Assembly (NCBI RefSeq): GCF_019925205.1
Contig: NC_083566.1
Span: forward strand, 8,742,001-8,806,000
Length of the DNA stretch: 64,000 nucleotides
Direction: 5' to 3'
Origin: Metopolophium dirhodum
Lineage: Eukaryota; Arthropoda; Insecta; Hemiptera; Aphididae
Of the stretch, positions 11,466 through 22,304 are shown piece after piece. A program made the position numbers and the translations under genes. The notes beneath the pieces were generated by a model. It did no database searches, had not been told where the DNA came from, and saw nothing but the letters and a program-made list of their open reading frames with translations. Every line of letters starts with the position of its first letter. Positions within the stretch are counted from its first letter, which is position 1.

Positions 11466-12790
11466 AAACACATATCAAAAACATCAAAGCAAAATTGATC
11501 AAAATGCTCTTCAAATTAAAATCGAACAATGGAAAATATCTGAACCAAAAGATAATTTTTATTTTCGGCCATTTAGTGAAGAGGATGGAATTATAAAGCA
11601 ATTACTTTTTTACCAACAAACGGAATGGCAAAGATACTTACTTAATCAATATGGTAATGTATGTTTTCTTGACGCAGCATACAAAACTACAAAATATACA
11701 CTTCAATTAATCCTCCTTGTTGTAAAAACCAACGTTAACTATTCTGTTGTTGCTTCATTTTTTGTCCAATGTGAAGATTCAAAATCTATTGAAGAAGGTT
11801 TAACAATAATTAATTCATGGAATACGACTGGGTCTCCTCAATATCTCGTAACAGATTACTGTGAAACAGAATATAATGCAATTACCAGGATTTTCAATTG
11901 CCCAACTTACATATGTGATTTCCATCGAGAACAGGCATGGTTAAGATGGACTAATAAACAGGGAAATCTGAATATTAAAGAAAATTGAGGTGAACTTCTG
12001 ATACTCTGGAGGAACATTTCCAACAGTAGAAACAACTTTGAATTTATTCATAAAGTTGAGAAGATGAAGTTAACTGATGTATGGTTGAAAAATCCTAAGG
12101 CACAAGATTATTTTATTAAAACATGGCTTACAGTTGAAGAAAAATGGATTAGTAAGTTTTTTAAATTGGAATTTGATATTAAAATTGGTACAAATAATGG
12201 AGTTGAATCTCAAAATAAATTATTAAAACATTTTTATTTGAAGTTTTCTAGTGATAAATCACTAAATAGTACAATAGAAAACATTATTAAACAATTTTTA
12301 CCACAATCTTTATGTAAATATCAGAAGAAAAATTTTAAACTTAATAATCATTATAAAAAAATATCATGTTATTCCAATTTTTCTACTTGGACGACCTGAA
12401 ACATTTGTAAAACATATATATGACCGTTTTGTCATAGCTCAAAATATATACAGTGAAAAAGGAATAAACAAACTTACATTATTAGAACATCAGTTTGAAG
12501 TATAGAGTGAAAATGGGTCCAATGTATAAGTAGTAGATTTTACTGTACCAAGTATTGTACATGTTTAGATTTTGAAAAGTATCATTGGCCATGCCAACAT
12601 ATATGTGCATAATTCATATATATACCAGGTTATTCATTTAATGATCTGCCTGAAAAATTCAAAAATAATGTGTACATATCTACCAACCCTAGATACTCAA
12701 TAACCAGCCCACAAGAAAAAATAAGTACAATTGATTTAAATATGCAAAATACTACAACTGCTGCTATAACAAGATTAATATTAAAAGAAT
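11466..12790 (+). pseudogene. Degenerate MULE transposase with SWIM zinc finger
   Basis: One frame runs from the repeat boundary to 11988 and, after a single in-frame TGA (11986-11988), continues in the same frame to 12399. Recognisable blocks are FLDAAYKTTKY (first catalytic Asp), LVTDYCETEYNAI (second Asp) and CDFHREQAWLRW (the C/H block). Next comes TNNGVESQNKLLKHF, and after a frame change near 12370, FLLGRPETFVKH. At 12550-12613 another frame encodes KYCTCLDFEKYHW then PCQHICA, a CxC...CxH SWIM zinc-finger signature. This is the domain order of SWIM-containing MULE transposases. The stop codon and at least one frameshift make it inactive. The upstream part is fused to family A repeat sequence, so the true start is missing. 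Confidence 0.7.
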
Positions 12791-13166
12791 AAAAAAATAC
12801 AAGTGCTCAAAACATAGATAAATAACAGTAACCTACCAATACATATAGTAGAGAAATTATGAAAAAAATTACAGACTGACTTACTTAATAGACTAAAGAG
12901 AATATTCTGCAGAATGGTAACAACAATTGAAGGTTGTAAATAGTGTTTATGAAAAGATAAGTGGTATGGCAAATAAAGAAGATGGGCTAAACTTATTACC
13001 CTCTAAACGTAATTCATCAGCATTATTCGACTTGCCAAAAAATACAAAAAAAAAAAATTAACCAACAAGACAAATTAACATGCTTATAAACTATTGACAA
13101 ACATACTATGTATAGTAAGTTTTTTACAAAATTGTGTTATTCCTTTTTATTTTATATTATGACTTA

Positions 13167-13542
13167 ATTACCCCGTTTATATGCAGGCATGCAGCAGTTA
13201 ATGCTCATTGAGTTAATCCGGGAGTTGGGTGCATATAAACGCATTTTTAATTCGCATTAAACTAATGCGCATTTATTATTTAATTCAATTCGTCAAATCG
13301 AATTAACTCTTACTCCGGGATTGAGAAATGCATGTAAACGCTTTAATGCTAGTTAATTTTTTCGCGGGAATTTTGAAAAACATTTTTAGAATTGTTTTGG
13401 TCATGAAATACTATATATAAAACATGGACTAAAAAACATCCGCATTAACTTAAAATGTTATTCGAAATTTAATCTTGATATTTTAGGTGCATATAAACCC
13501 GCTCCCTAATGCGCATTCACTGCTGCATATAAACGTGGTAAT
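13167..13542. mobile_element. MITE with GTTTATATGCA inverted ends
   Basis: The left end ATTACCCCGTTTATATGCA and the inverted right end ATTACCACGTTTATATGCA match at all but one position. The similarity resumes at GCAGTTAATGC versus GCAGTGAATGC. Inside are further GCATATAAAC-like words in both orientations, giving a layered subterminal structure. There is no coding capacity in 376 bp. The superfamily and target duplication are unresolved. Confidence 0.55.
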
Positions 13543-13799
13543 AGTGAATTAATAAATAATATGTGAATTGTGAACTAAGATCTTATCCGTGGTGAATACA
13601 TAATTAATTTTATGAGAATTTGATAAAACAAAAATGATAACGACTGCATAAGAGGACGTTATACCCGCATGTGCTGTCTCCGCTTTCGAATGCGTAACAT
13701 AGCAAATTTTACGCTCCGAAAAACACGTGTAGCTCCGTTAATTTAAAAATTAGAGTGAATTCACCTCTTATAAAATCTAAAGGTAAGAGTATTATCTAG

Positions 13800-14560
13800 G
13801 CAAATGTCTACAAGAAACTTAAATTAAATTTTTATGAGCGTCTGAAATTTATATTTTTACAACATTTGATATTCACTTGATTTCTCTAGTAACAATTTTC
13901 TTATTTTATTGTAATTGAAAACGAATGACTGTAGATACTTGAAAATTTCACTGAATGTTTATATTAGCATTTTCTATACACCATAAAATTTTGAAAAATT
14001 TTGACTCTTTTTGAGCTGTTTACGGACATTGTCAGTTTTCAATTTTTTTAGTTTTTTTTTCTATAAATATCAATAAAATTTTATTTGTTGGATAAAAAAG
14101 CGTGAAAATTGAATATAAGGCTCCTGATATATCGTTCTAATAGCAGTTAAAAATATTAAAAATACATAGGCACGTTTTTTTTTATAATCATCTAAAATTC
14201 AAAGTTTGACAACATTTATCAAATTTAAAATGTACAAATTAATTTGTAGTCAAAAATTGAAAAATATATGAAATGTTCAACTTTTATAACTAAGATTTGA
14301 ATATTTAAATCAAGGTTGCACATAATTAGTTAAATCTGTAACTAAAAAATCTAAAAAAGATATAATATACACAATTATTTTTTATAGTTATTTTAAATTC
14401 AAATTTGGACGAAATTACATAATAAATTACCAAGGATTAACGATTTTAGTTATTTTATATTAGTATAGGTAAATAATAAGTTAATAATAAGTAATAATAA
14501 TATATAATATATATCCTAAACTAACAAATCGTCTCTGCTCAGAATTTACATTAAAATAGT
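13800..14560 (+). repeat. Dispersed repeat family A, copy 2
   Basis: It shares long stretches with 39700-40660, 61430-61850 and the complements of 17100-17720 and 59200-60170. Diagnostic words are TGAGCTGTTTACGGACATTG, AAGGCTCCTGATATATCG and ATACATAGGCAC. It contains no protein-coding frame. It sits just upstream of the spliced MULE pseudogene. Confidence 0.65.
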
Positions 14561-16406
14561 TGGTTTTAATAAATACATTTTGAAAAAATAAGAGTACAGG
14601 CACCTAATATAAATAGTAAATACACTTACCAATTTTAATTATTGAAATAGGTTTCTTATGTAATAAATATGATAATTTTTGTGGGAAAATTTTGCACATT
14701 GACTTACAAATTGTTGTATTACTAATTTCTTAAAGGTCTCATTACTCTTATTGTGGAAAATCTATTAGGTGTATGAGAAACGTACTCATACTACACATGG
14801 TCCTGACATAAACTATTTAGCCCTAGTGACTTTAAAGCAGAGTATTTTACGAAGGTGCGCGGAAGAATGTACTCCACTTCGAGTGATTTATGAAGAAGAG
14901 ACATAAAGGTAGGTAGTAATTTTGTCTTTTCGTTTAACAGTTATGAAGTGGCAGAATCAGTAATTTACTTTTAAAAAAATGCTGCACATATTTATTGTTT
15001 TTTTATCTTACACATCAACTGTTTAGGGTTAGAAGATCGCCTAGAGTATACTCCTCTTTTGAGAACCATGGAAAGGACTAGAGCTGCAGCGCGACCAAAA
15101 ATACCAGGTGATCTGATGGAATACGCAGGTCATCTAGTAGGTGCTCGCTACGTTCATCTATTCAGAACTGCTAATGGGCGAGCAATGTTCAGAGGGTTTG
15201 TCATGGGTCCTCCTGACGCTGGATCAGCAGTCGTTTTTATATCTACATCCCTGGAAAAGTAATTTATTTTAAATGTCAAGAACATAATGTTAGAATATAA
15301 ATCTACTCCTCGGTATATTCAACATGAATCTTAATTTAAACAATGTTTAGCCTATTGACTTCTGCTCAAGAAATTCATATAGATGCCACATTTAAAAGCA
15401 GGCCCCTTGTTCCACAAACAGAACAACTGTTGATAATTATGGACCAGGTAAACTTTGTTTAAACGTTAATACATACCTATAATGCTATATTTTAATACAT
15501 TTTACCAATATTTTATAAACTAAATACCTAACTATTTTATTTATTTTAACAGGCATTTCCCGTTGCATACGCATTAATGACCCGCAAAACTGAAATGGCG
15601 TACACAAGTGTATTGGACCATATTAAGACTTGTGTTCCGCGTAATATTGCAAGTACCATTGTCACTGACTATATGAAGTAGGGTTGAGCAACGCGTTGAC
15701 CAACGTTTTTCCCGGAGTCAGATTGCAGAAATGCTAGTTTCATATGGCCCTAGTGGGATTTCCTAAAAAATGTAACAATTTTAATTCTGTAAGATAAAAT
15801 TTAGATATTTTGTATTGTGGAGTTTAATGATTAAATATTAAATAATATTAAAATTAAAACAACTTTTTTAAACACTAACTTTTATATAAATAGGCATTTG
15901 AAAAGAATGCAAAAGACATTTATACAGTACTGACAATGCACTGCATACTATATGCTTCGTATGTCAAAGGCTCTAACACTTTTGCCAGCTGACAGAATAA
16001 TTGAAGGGTTTGAAGTTGTTGTCAGTGAGGCGAGGCTTTTTCCAAATATTGAGATTGCCGAAAGATACATTTCGTATTTTCAAAAAAAAATTGGGTGGAA
16101 CGTGAGTTATTCTAAAAGAATTCATTTTACTTATCATTTCAAATTAAAATTTGTTTGATAATTAAAACTGTCAAAATAAGTAGTAGGTACATATGAGATC
16201 ATGACAATAATTAGTAATATTTTAGATTTGCATATAGAATTTCAAAATTCAATTTTTATAATAGCCATTTATTTTACAGATAGCAAACACTTCAATTTTA
16301 CTTTTTCAATAATAAATTATGATAAAAATTAAGTCTTAATATCTATTGAGTCACAATTTATTCTTTTAATGAACCGTTATAAATACATGTATATATTGAG
16401 ATAACT

Positions 16407-16535
16407 AATGTTGGGTCGCATGAATTATCACTAAACATTTAACGAATCAATAGTAAGCTAATGGTCCTTTAAACATGATTTAGTGACCCATTATTGATCC
16501 ATTAAATTAATAAATTTTTTATGCAACTCGGCATA
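16407..16535. mobile_element. Small MITE-like inverted repeat
   Basis: ATGTTGGGTCGCAT on the left and the complement of ATGCAACTCGGCAT on the right form diverged inverted ends about 130 bp apart, inside an intron of the MULE pseudogene. There is no coding capacity. The match is partial, so the call is tentative. Confidence 0.35.
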
Positions 16536-17089
16536 AGTATCTAATTTTTAAGGTTAAATCATAAGTAATTACAACAAAATATAAACACAATATTTATAAC
16601 TCCACCTTAAGTAGTCTTATTTATCCGTAATAATATTAATTAACGTTAGGTGTTGGACCGGAAAACTTTTGTGTTCATGGCATGCCCAGAAGAACAAACT
16701 ATCGATCAAGAGATTTTTCATCGACATTTAAATACCATCATGCAGAGTCCACAGCCTGGTATTTGGCATTTTACAAGTAAGTTAAATTTAAGATCACTAA
16801 AATAATAAAATCGACATATTTACATTATTAAAAGTTATATTTTAATATTTTATATACATAATCATTATTTTGATTACTCCAAAAAAATATTTGCAAAATA
16901 AAAAAGGTGGGTAAGTGGATGTCGTTCTGCTGTACAGTAGGTTACAAGTGGGTCACTGTAATGAATGATGTTAAATTTGAATTCAATGATATAATATCAT
17001 TGTATAAGAAAAACGATTCTGAGCGAAAACGGTCAGTCATGATATTACCAAGTATATTTGATGATATTATTGTGAATAAAGTAATTTAT

Positions 17090-17740
17090 AAATAACCTAT
17101 TTACGTGGAGCCTTGTTTTCAATTTTCAATCCTTAGCTATAAAGGTTGAACATTTTATAAATTTTTAACTACAAAATAATTATTAAATTATAAATTTGAT
17201 AAATTTTGTCAAAATTTAAACTTTAAATGCTTATAAAAAAAATTGTGCCTATGTATTTTTAATATTTTTTACGCTTTTTTACCCAACAGATACAATTTTA
17301 TTGATATTTATTGAAAAAAAAACTAAAAAAAATGGAAACTCAAAATGTCCGTAAACAGCTCAAAATAATTTGGAAAATTTGGAAAATGTTATGGTGTATA
17401 GAAAATGCTAATATAAACGTTCAGTCCAAATTTCATGTATCTACGGTCATTTGTTTTAGAGTTACACCAAAAACCAAAAGAAAACAGATTTTGCGTAAAA
17501 ATTCCCATTTTCCTTAATTTTTCTTTTGTTTTTCATGCCGCTTTTGAAAACTACTGGGAAATGTATACTTTTGACCCCCCAAAGTACCAACTAGATTCAC
17601 TTTTCTATCAGAGAAGTTACTGTTGAAGAAAATCCAAGCATTTTTACTGTCCTAAAAGGTGATGACAGACACAAAAAAAAAAACACACATCATTATAAAA
17701 TCAATACATTCATCGTTTCGCTCAGAATCTAAAATGTAAT
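17090..17740 (-). repeat. Dispersed repeat family A, copy 3 (inverted)
   Basis: The complement matches the other family A copies from the AGATTCTGAGCGAAACGATG end (about 17732) inward, through AAGTGAATCTAGTTGG and TTTACGGACATT to TACATAGGCACAA. It has inserted between two exons of the spliced MULE pseudogene. The short open frames here are read-through of repeat sequence. Confidence 0.65.
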
Positions 17741-18481
17741 TGTTTTAACTAAGTAAGTTATTTTTAAAAAAAGTCTTAGTACATTTTATAAGTTATCTAC
17801 TAGATAAAATTGACAAAAACCACCCTTTTTAAAATATTATGATTCGTGTTAAATAATGTACTTTATTCTTCTGTAATTGTTGAGTATTTTTCCAAACCAA
17901 TCGAAAATCATATAAATACTCTTTTTCTACTGTAATTTCTAATTAATGCAATAAATTTAAATACTTCAATGAATAATATCAATAGAAACATTAATCAAAA
18001 TTGAACAAGAGTATGGCACCAGGTATGAGAGAATGCAACAAAGACCAGCTCTAAGAGCCCGACGTCGCACTTATGTTCAACTTGACGGAAAAATCAGCGC
18101 AGCCTGTGAACGATTGGCCCAGAGTAGGATTTCTGTTAGAGAATTCCTATGTACACTGGGCATTTGGCTTATGATGCAGGTATGAAATATACATCTAAAA
18201 GAAATAAAAAATAATTAGTTATATTCATGTGTGAATATTATAATTTTGGGTAACATACAATACAATATTAAAAAAATTTATTTCTTAGAATGAAGACATG
18301 GAGTTGGCCGCATCAATGTACACAATGAAATCGTTGAAACTATTGAAGGTTAATAAAAAAATAACTAAAATATTCACAGTTCAATGTCACAATGACAATA
18401 TGCAATTATCTAATAATTATTTTGAATAAACATTTCAGAACAAATTCTTACGGAAAATGTGGAAAACAACATTATTGGAGG

Positions 18482-20390
18482 TTTGATTTTTATAAAATTT
18501 AAAATATTTACTCTCAAAATAATACCATTTAAGTACTTAGAATTATATGTTAAATTGTTAACTATAGGAATAGGAAGACTAGATGTTCAAATATAAAACC
18601 AGTTTGAGCAGCAACAACGAAATGCAGAACTCTATATTTTAGTAGCAGTTTTTTACAAACACAAATTTAATTTTTATTAATTTAAGTTAGCCACTATGTG
18701 TAAATTTAATAATACAAAATATGTAAGCAAAATATCTTTAGTGATCTAATTCAAAATGTAGAAATCAAGATTGTACTATAAATTTAGTAATTATGAAGGG
18801 ACTTTTGAAATTATAGAGGATAATTTTGTTTAAGTTATAATTCTATACTAATAAGCAAAACACAGAATTATACTATGTAGGTATTTTAGATTTACTATAA
18901 TTTGTTAAATATATAAACGCATATTTTTCAGAATAAACAAATTTATAATATTGATATTACCTATGTATATTATGTTTAAATTTAAAAAAGATTGTTATTT
19001 GATAGAATATTATTTTTTATTTAGTATTGACAACATTTAATATATATATTTATTTGGTCATTTTGCAGGTATTGATTTAACTTCAGAAGACAACAATGAT
19101 TAAATATTGTATAATGTTCAGGTTACATTACGTTTAGTATAACGTAACAAGTTACACAATTTAAAACTAAATAGTTTCCTTCATTATATTTTCTGCAATG
19201 TATATTATTATAATTCGATCTGAAATTGAATATAATAGTTTCTTCATAATTTTAAATATTGTAGTTAACCTACTTATTGAATTATATAAAAACTGTAAAT
19301 CACTACCCTAATTACTCGAATGTAACTAAGGTAATATGTTATGTTATTTTTATTTTTAATTCTAATATTTTTTGACCGAGGTTTTTTTGAAATTAATACA
19401 CTATTAATTATATGTATTCAAGGTTATATAGTATTAAATAAAAAAAGTATGTTAATATATTTTGATGAACAAGAAATTGTAAATAATATATAAAATATAA
19501 ATTTCTTTGTGTAATTATACTGTATAGGTACAATAATAATTAATTTATTGATATCTTCAAAGTTGTTGTAAGGTTTGATGTTCTATATCTAGTTGTAAGT
19601 TGTTTATCAGTAGACAGTTCTGAGCTCATGATTATTTATTAATTTTATATCTATTGATAGGTACCTCAAAAATAGAAATGTAAAATAATTGACGAATATT
19701 AAGGTTTCATAAAGTAAAATAATGTAGTCTAAAAATACATTTTAATTACATTAAAATATTAAATATTGTAATTAATAACTAATTGAGCTATATAAAAACT
19801 GTAAAACATTACCCTAACTCGGGTAATATGTTATTTTTTATTTGTTTATTGGAATCTTTTTTTTTTTTTTTATAAATATTTTGTGAGGTTTTGTTCAATT
19901 ATTATATTATTAATTAAATGTTATTAACATTAGAGTTATTATTAAAATTAATATATTTTAACTTAAATATTTAACTCTAATAAGTTGTTGTCAAACGAGT
20001 ATTCAACTCTTTTTATTATAACACTTACGTTTTTGTATCAATAGGACATATATTTTTATCAGATAATATAACGGTATCATCAGCATAACTAATAATTTTT
20101 GTATTTACTGGAAAGTTAAATAAACCATTAATATATTATACAATAAATAACGATAATTGAAAGCAAATTTCTAATGATTATAAATATAAGTTCAATAAGA
20201 GTCAAAATCTTTTGAAAATTTTATGATATATGGAAAAAGATCATCTAAAAATTTAGTGAAATTTAAAGTACCTATGTACATTTTGAAGTTTCTGTTACGC
20301 CAAAAACTTAATTCATTTTGATAATAGTTAATTAATATAGGTGACATTTTATGGTATTAATACAATAAAGTTACTGTATTTATATGGTTG
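18482..20390. other. Very AT-rich non-coding DNA
   Basis: Apart from the possible terminal exon of the MULE pseudogene near 19069-19103, nothing coding is visible. An internal near-duplication is present: text with GTAACTAAGGTAATATGTTA at about 19321-19345 recurs at 19795-19840 (CTGTAAAACATTACCCTAACTCGGGTAATATGTTA). This indicates an old local duplication. Confidence 0.45.
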
Positions 20391-20880
20391 GCAGTGTGGT
20401 ATGATGGTTTTTTGTCGAGTGGCATCTTGACGCATTATGATGATGGTGTATTGTCGAATGACCTTTCGTCGTTATCACATGACCTTATGTCGGGTGGCTT
20501 TTAGGCGTGCTTCCGTTTCCAGTCCATTATATCTTAGTCCGTGCTTATCTCCAATCCGTATCACAAATCCTAAACTTTCGTCTTACAACCTTTGTGACTT
20601 ATAATTTTAACGACATTTTGATTCCAAAATCGGTACCCACTCTCAGCGAGTCCAACGGGCCCCGAATTTCACTTAGAGCTAGTCTGTATATATATAAAAC
20701 AGTAAGCTGACTGACTGATCTATCAACGTACAACTCAAACCATTGGACGAATCGGGCTGAAATTTGGCTTACATATAGCTATTATGATGCAGGCGTCCGC
20801 TAAGAAAAGGTTTTTTTTTGGAAATTCAACCCCTAAAAGGGAAAATAAGGGGTTGTAAGAATACAACAGTGGGGCCATAT
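20391..20880. mobile_element. Helitron-like remnant with GTCG-rich short repeats
   Basis: At 20410-20500 a degenerate motif close to TTGTCGAGTGGC recurs about five times. After it, 20700-20870 contains CTGACTGATCTATCAACG, AATCGGGCTGAAATTTGGC, GCAGGCGTCCGCTAAG and TTCAACCCCTAAAAGGG. This block is commonly seen in insect Helitron-type repeats (recalled, not searched). No Rep/helicase frame is present and ends were not fixed. Confidence 0.4.
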
Positions 20881-22304
20881 ATCAAGCAATAGCTGATTTA
20901 AATATACAACATTAGTTTTAAAATACGAAACGTACTTGATATTTGAAATAGTTTCTTTAATGATCAACTATGACTTCAATACTATTTTAGGTGGTATGTG
21001 GTATACTACTAAAAAGTCCGAAACATAAAATGTCTGGTACATATTATAATTAGGTAAAAGGAAAAATACCATGTGATGCACAATCAAACTTCCAATTAGT
21101 ACATATTAATATACATTTTATTGTAACTAAATTACTTACCTACCTATCTAACAAAATACATTTTTTTTTTTTAAATATTATTTTTTTGACGACAGTTAGT
21201 TAATTAAACTGATAAGTCATAAATCATAATACTATATAAGTATTAAAATTATTGAATTTTTTTTGTTAAATATATTTATATTTTGTATGGCGATAGATAG
21301 TTAATACTCAATTTAATATATTATTTAGATTTTATTATATAGGTAATGTACACAAAAACAATACTACATGCAATATTTAGAATTAAATAAAACGTATAAT
21401 AATTATGTTTAACTGGTAATTTATTATAATAAACAATATACTATAGGTGTTATTTATCTTAAAACTTCTAAACAATTATTTATAAAACATAAAACATTTA
21501 TGAAACCCCGTTTACGGTAAAAACACTGTTGAACAATTAATAAAATAATATGTATTATAATATAACAATAAAAATAAAACAGATTTTACATAAAAATTAC
21601 CCAATTACAAATATAGTTTTATATTATGGCACAATTGTTTTGATGATACAAAGTTGTAATATTATTTTTTAGTTTAATTTATGAAGTTATGATTACTTTG
21701 TGTGTAATTTTGGTATTCGACCTTTACTATATTAGGATATTTTATATATATGAAGTACCACAGACTTTTCCAACTTTTTAATCTTCCAATTGACTAGGAA
21801 TACAAAATACATAACTTAAAATATTTAGAAGTACAATATTGATAATTATTAATTATAAATGATACATTAATCGTATTGATTTATCACTATTATATCTACT
21901 GATTGTAATATAATATGTGAATATAAAGATAATTTTATTGTTTGATGATTAAAATATAAAAGAAAAGAAACTGAAAAGTTAAAATATTTAAGGAATGTAA
22001 AAGACCTGTTAGTATTATTTAGTTGCATCATTTATTTAATTACATATTTTAATTCAACATTATTTATTTCATTAACTTCTAATTGACTTATAGAATAGTT
22101 TATTCATTGTTGATTGTAATATGTGGCAATACATTCTATAAACATGAATATAATAAATTTATACATGTACAAAAAATAAAACTTTTACTTAAATTGCTTA
22201 CATTGGTTGCTATGACTCAATATAAAATACTTTTTTACTAGCACACTGTGAATAATGAGTAAAAACTAACTTTGGGTTTTAAATACATTTGCTAGTGATG
22301 ACTA
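20881..22304. other. Intergenic DNA and 3' UTR of TPS
   Basis: AT-rich with no exon. On the minus strand the trehalose-6-phosphate synthase transcript probably ends here: an AATAAA lies at 22104-22099, about 200 nt past the stop codon. Confidence 0.45.

Larger units (their letters stand above)
14760..19103 (+). pseudogene. Spliced MULE/FLYWCH-type transposase-derived gene, decayed
   Basis: Exon-like blocks with intact splice sites follow each other. About 14780-14910 encodes HTTHGPDINYLALVTLKQS, the end of a FLYWCH-type finger, but with TAA before the donor. 15027-15257 follows. 15351-15447 encodes LLTSAQEIHIDATFK, with a catalytic Asp. 15553-15690 encodes AFPVAYALMTRKTEMAYTS and IVTDY. After a frameshift near 15676 comes VGLSNALTNVFPGVR, then TGC TAG TTT CAT, where the conserved C-W-F-H has become C-stop-F-H. 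15952-16102 and 16651-16777 hold RRTNN and FHRHLNTIMQSPQPGIWHFT in different frames. 17988-18180, 18289-18348 and 18440-18481 are C-terminal exons in consistent phase. 19069-19103 may be a terminal exon. At least three lesions argue that this is a pseudogene despite conserved splicing. Confidence 0.65.
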
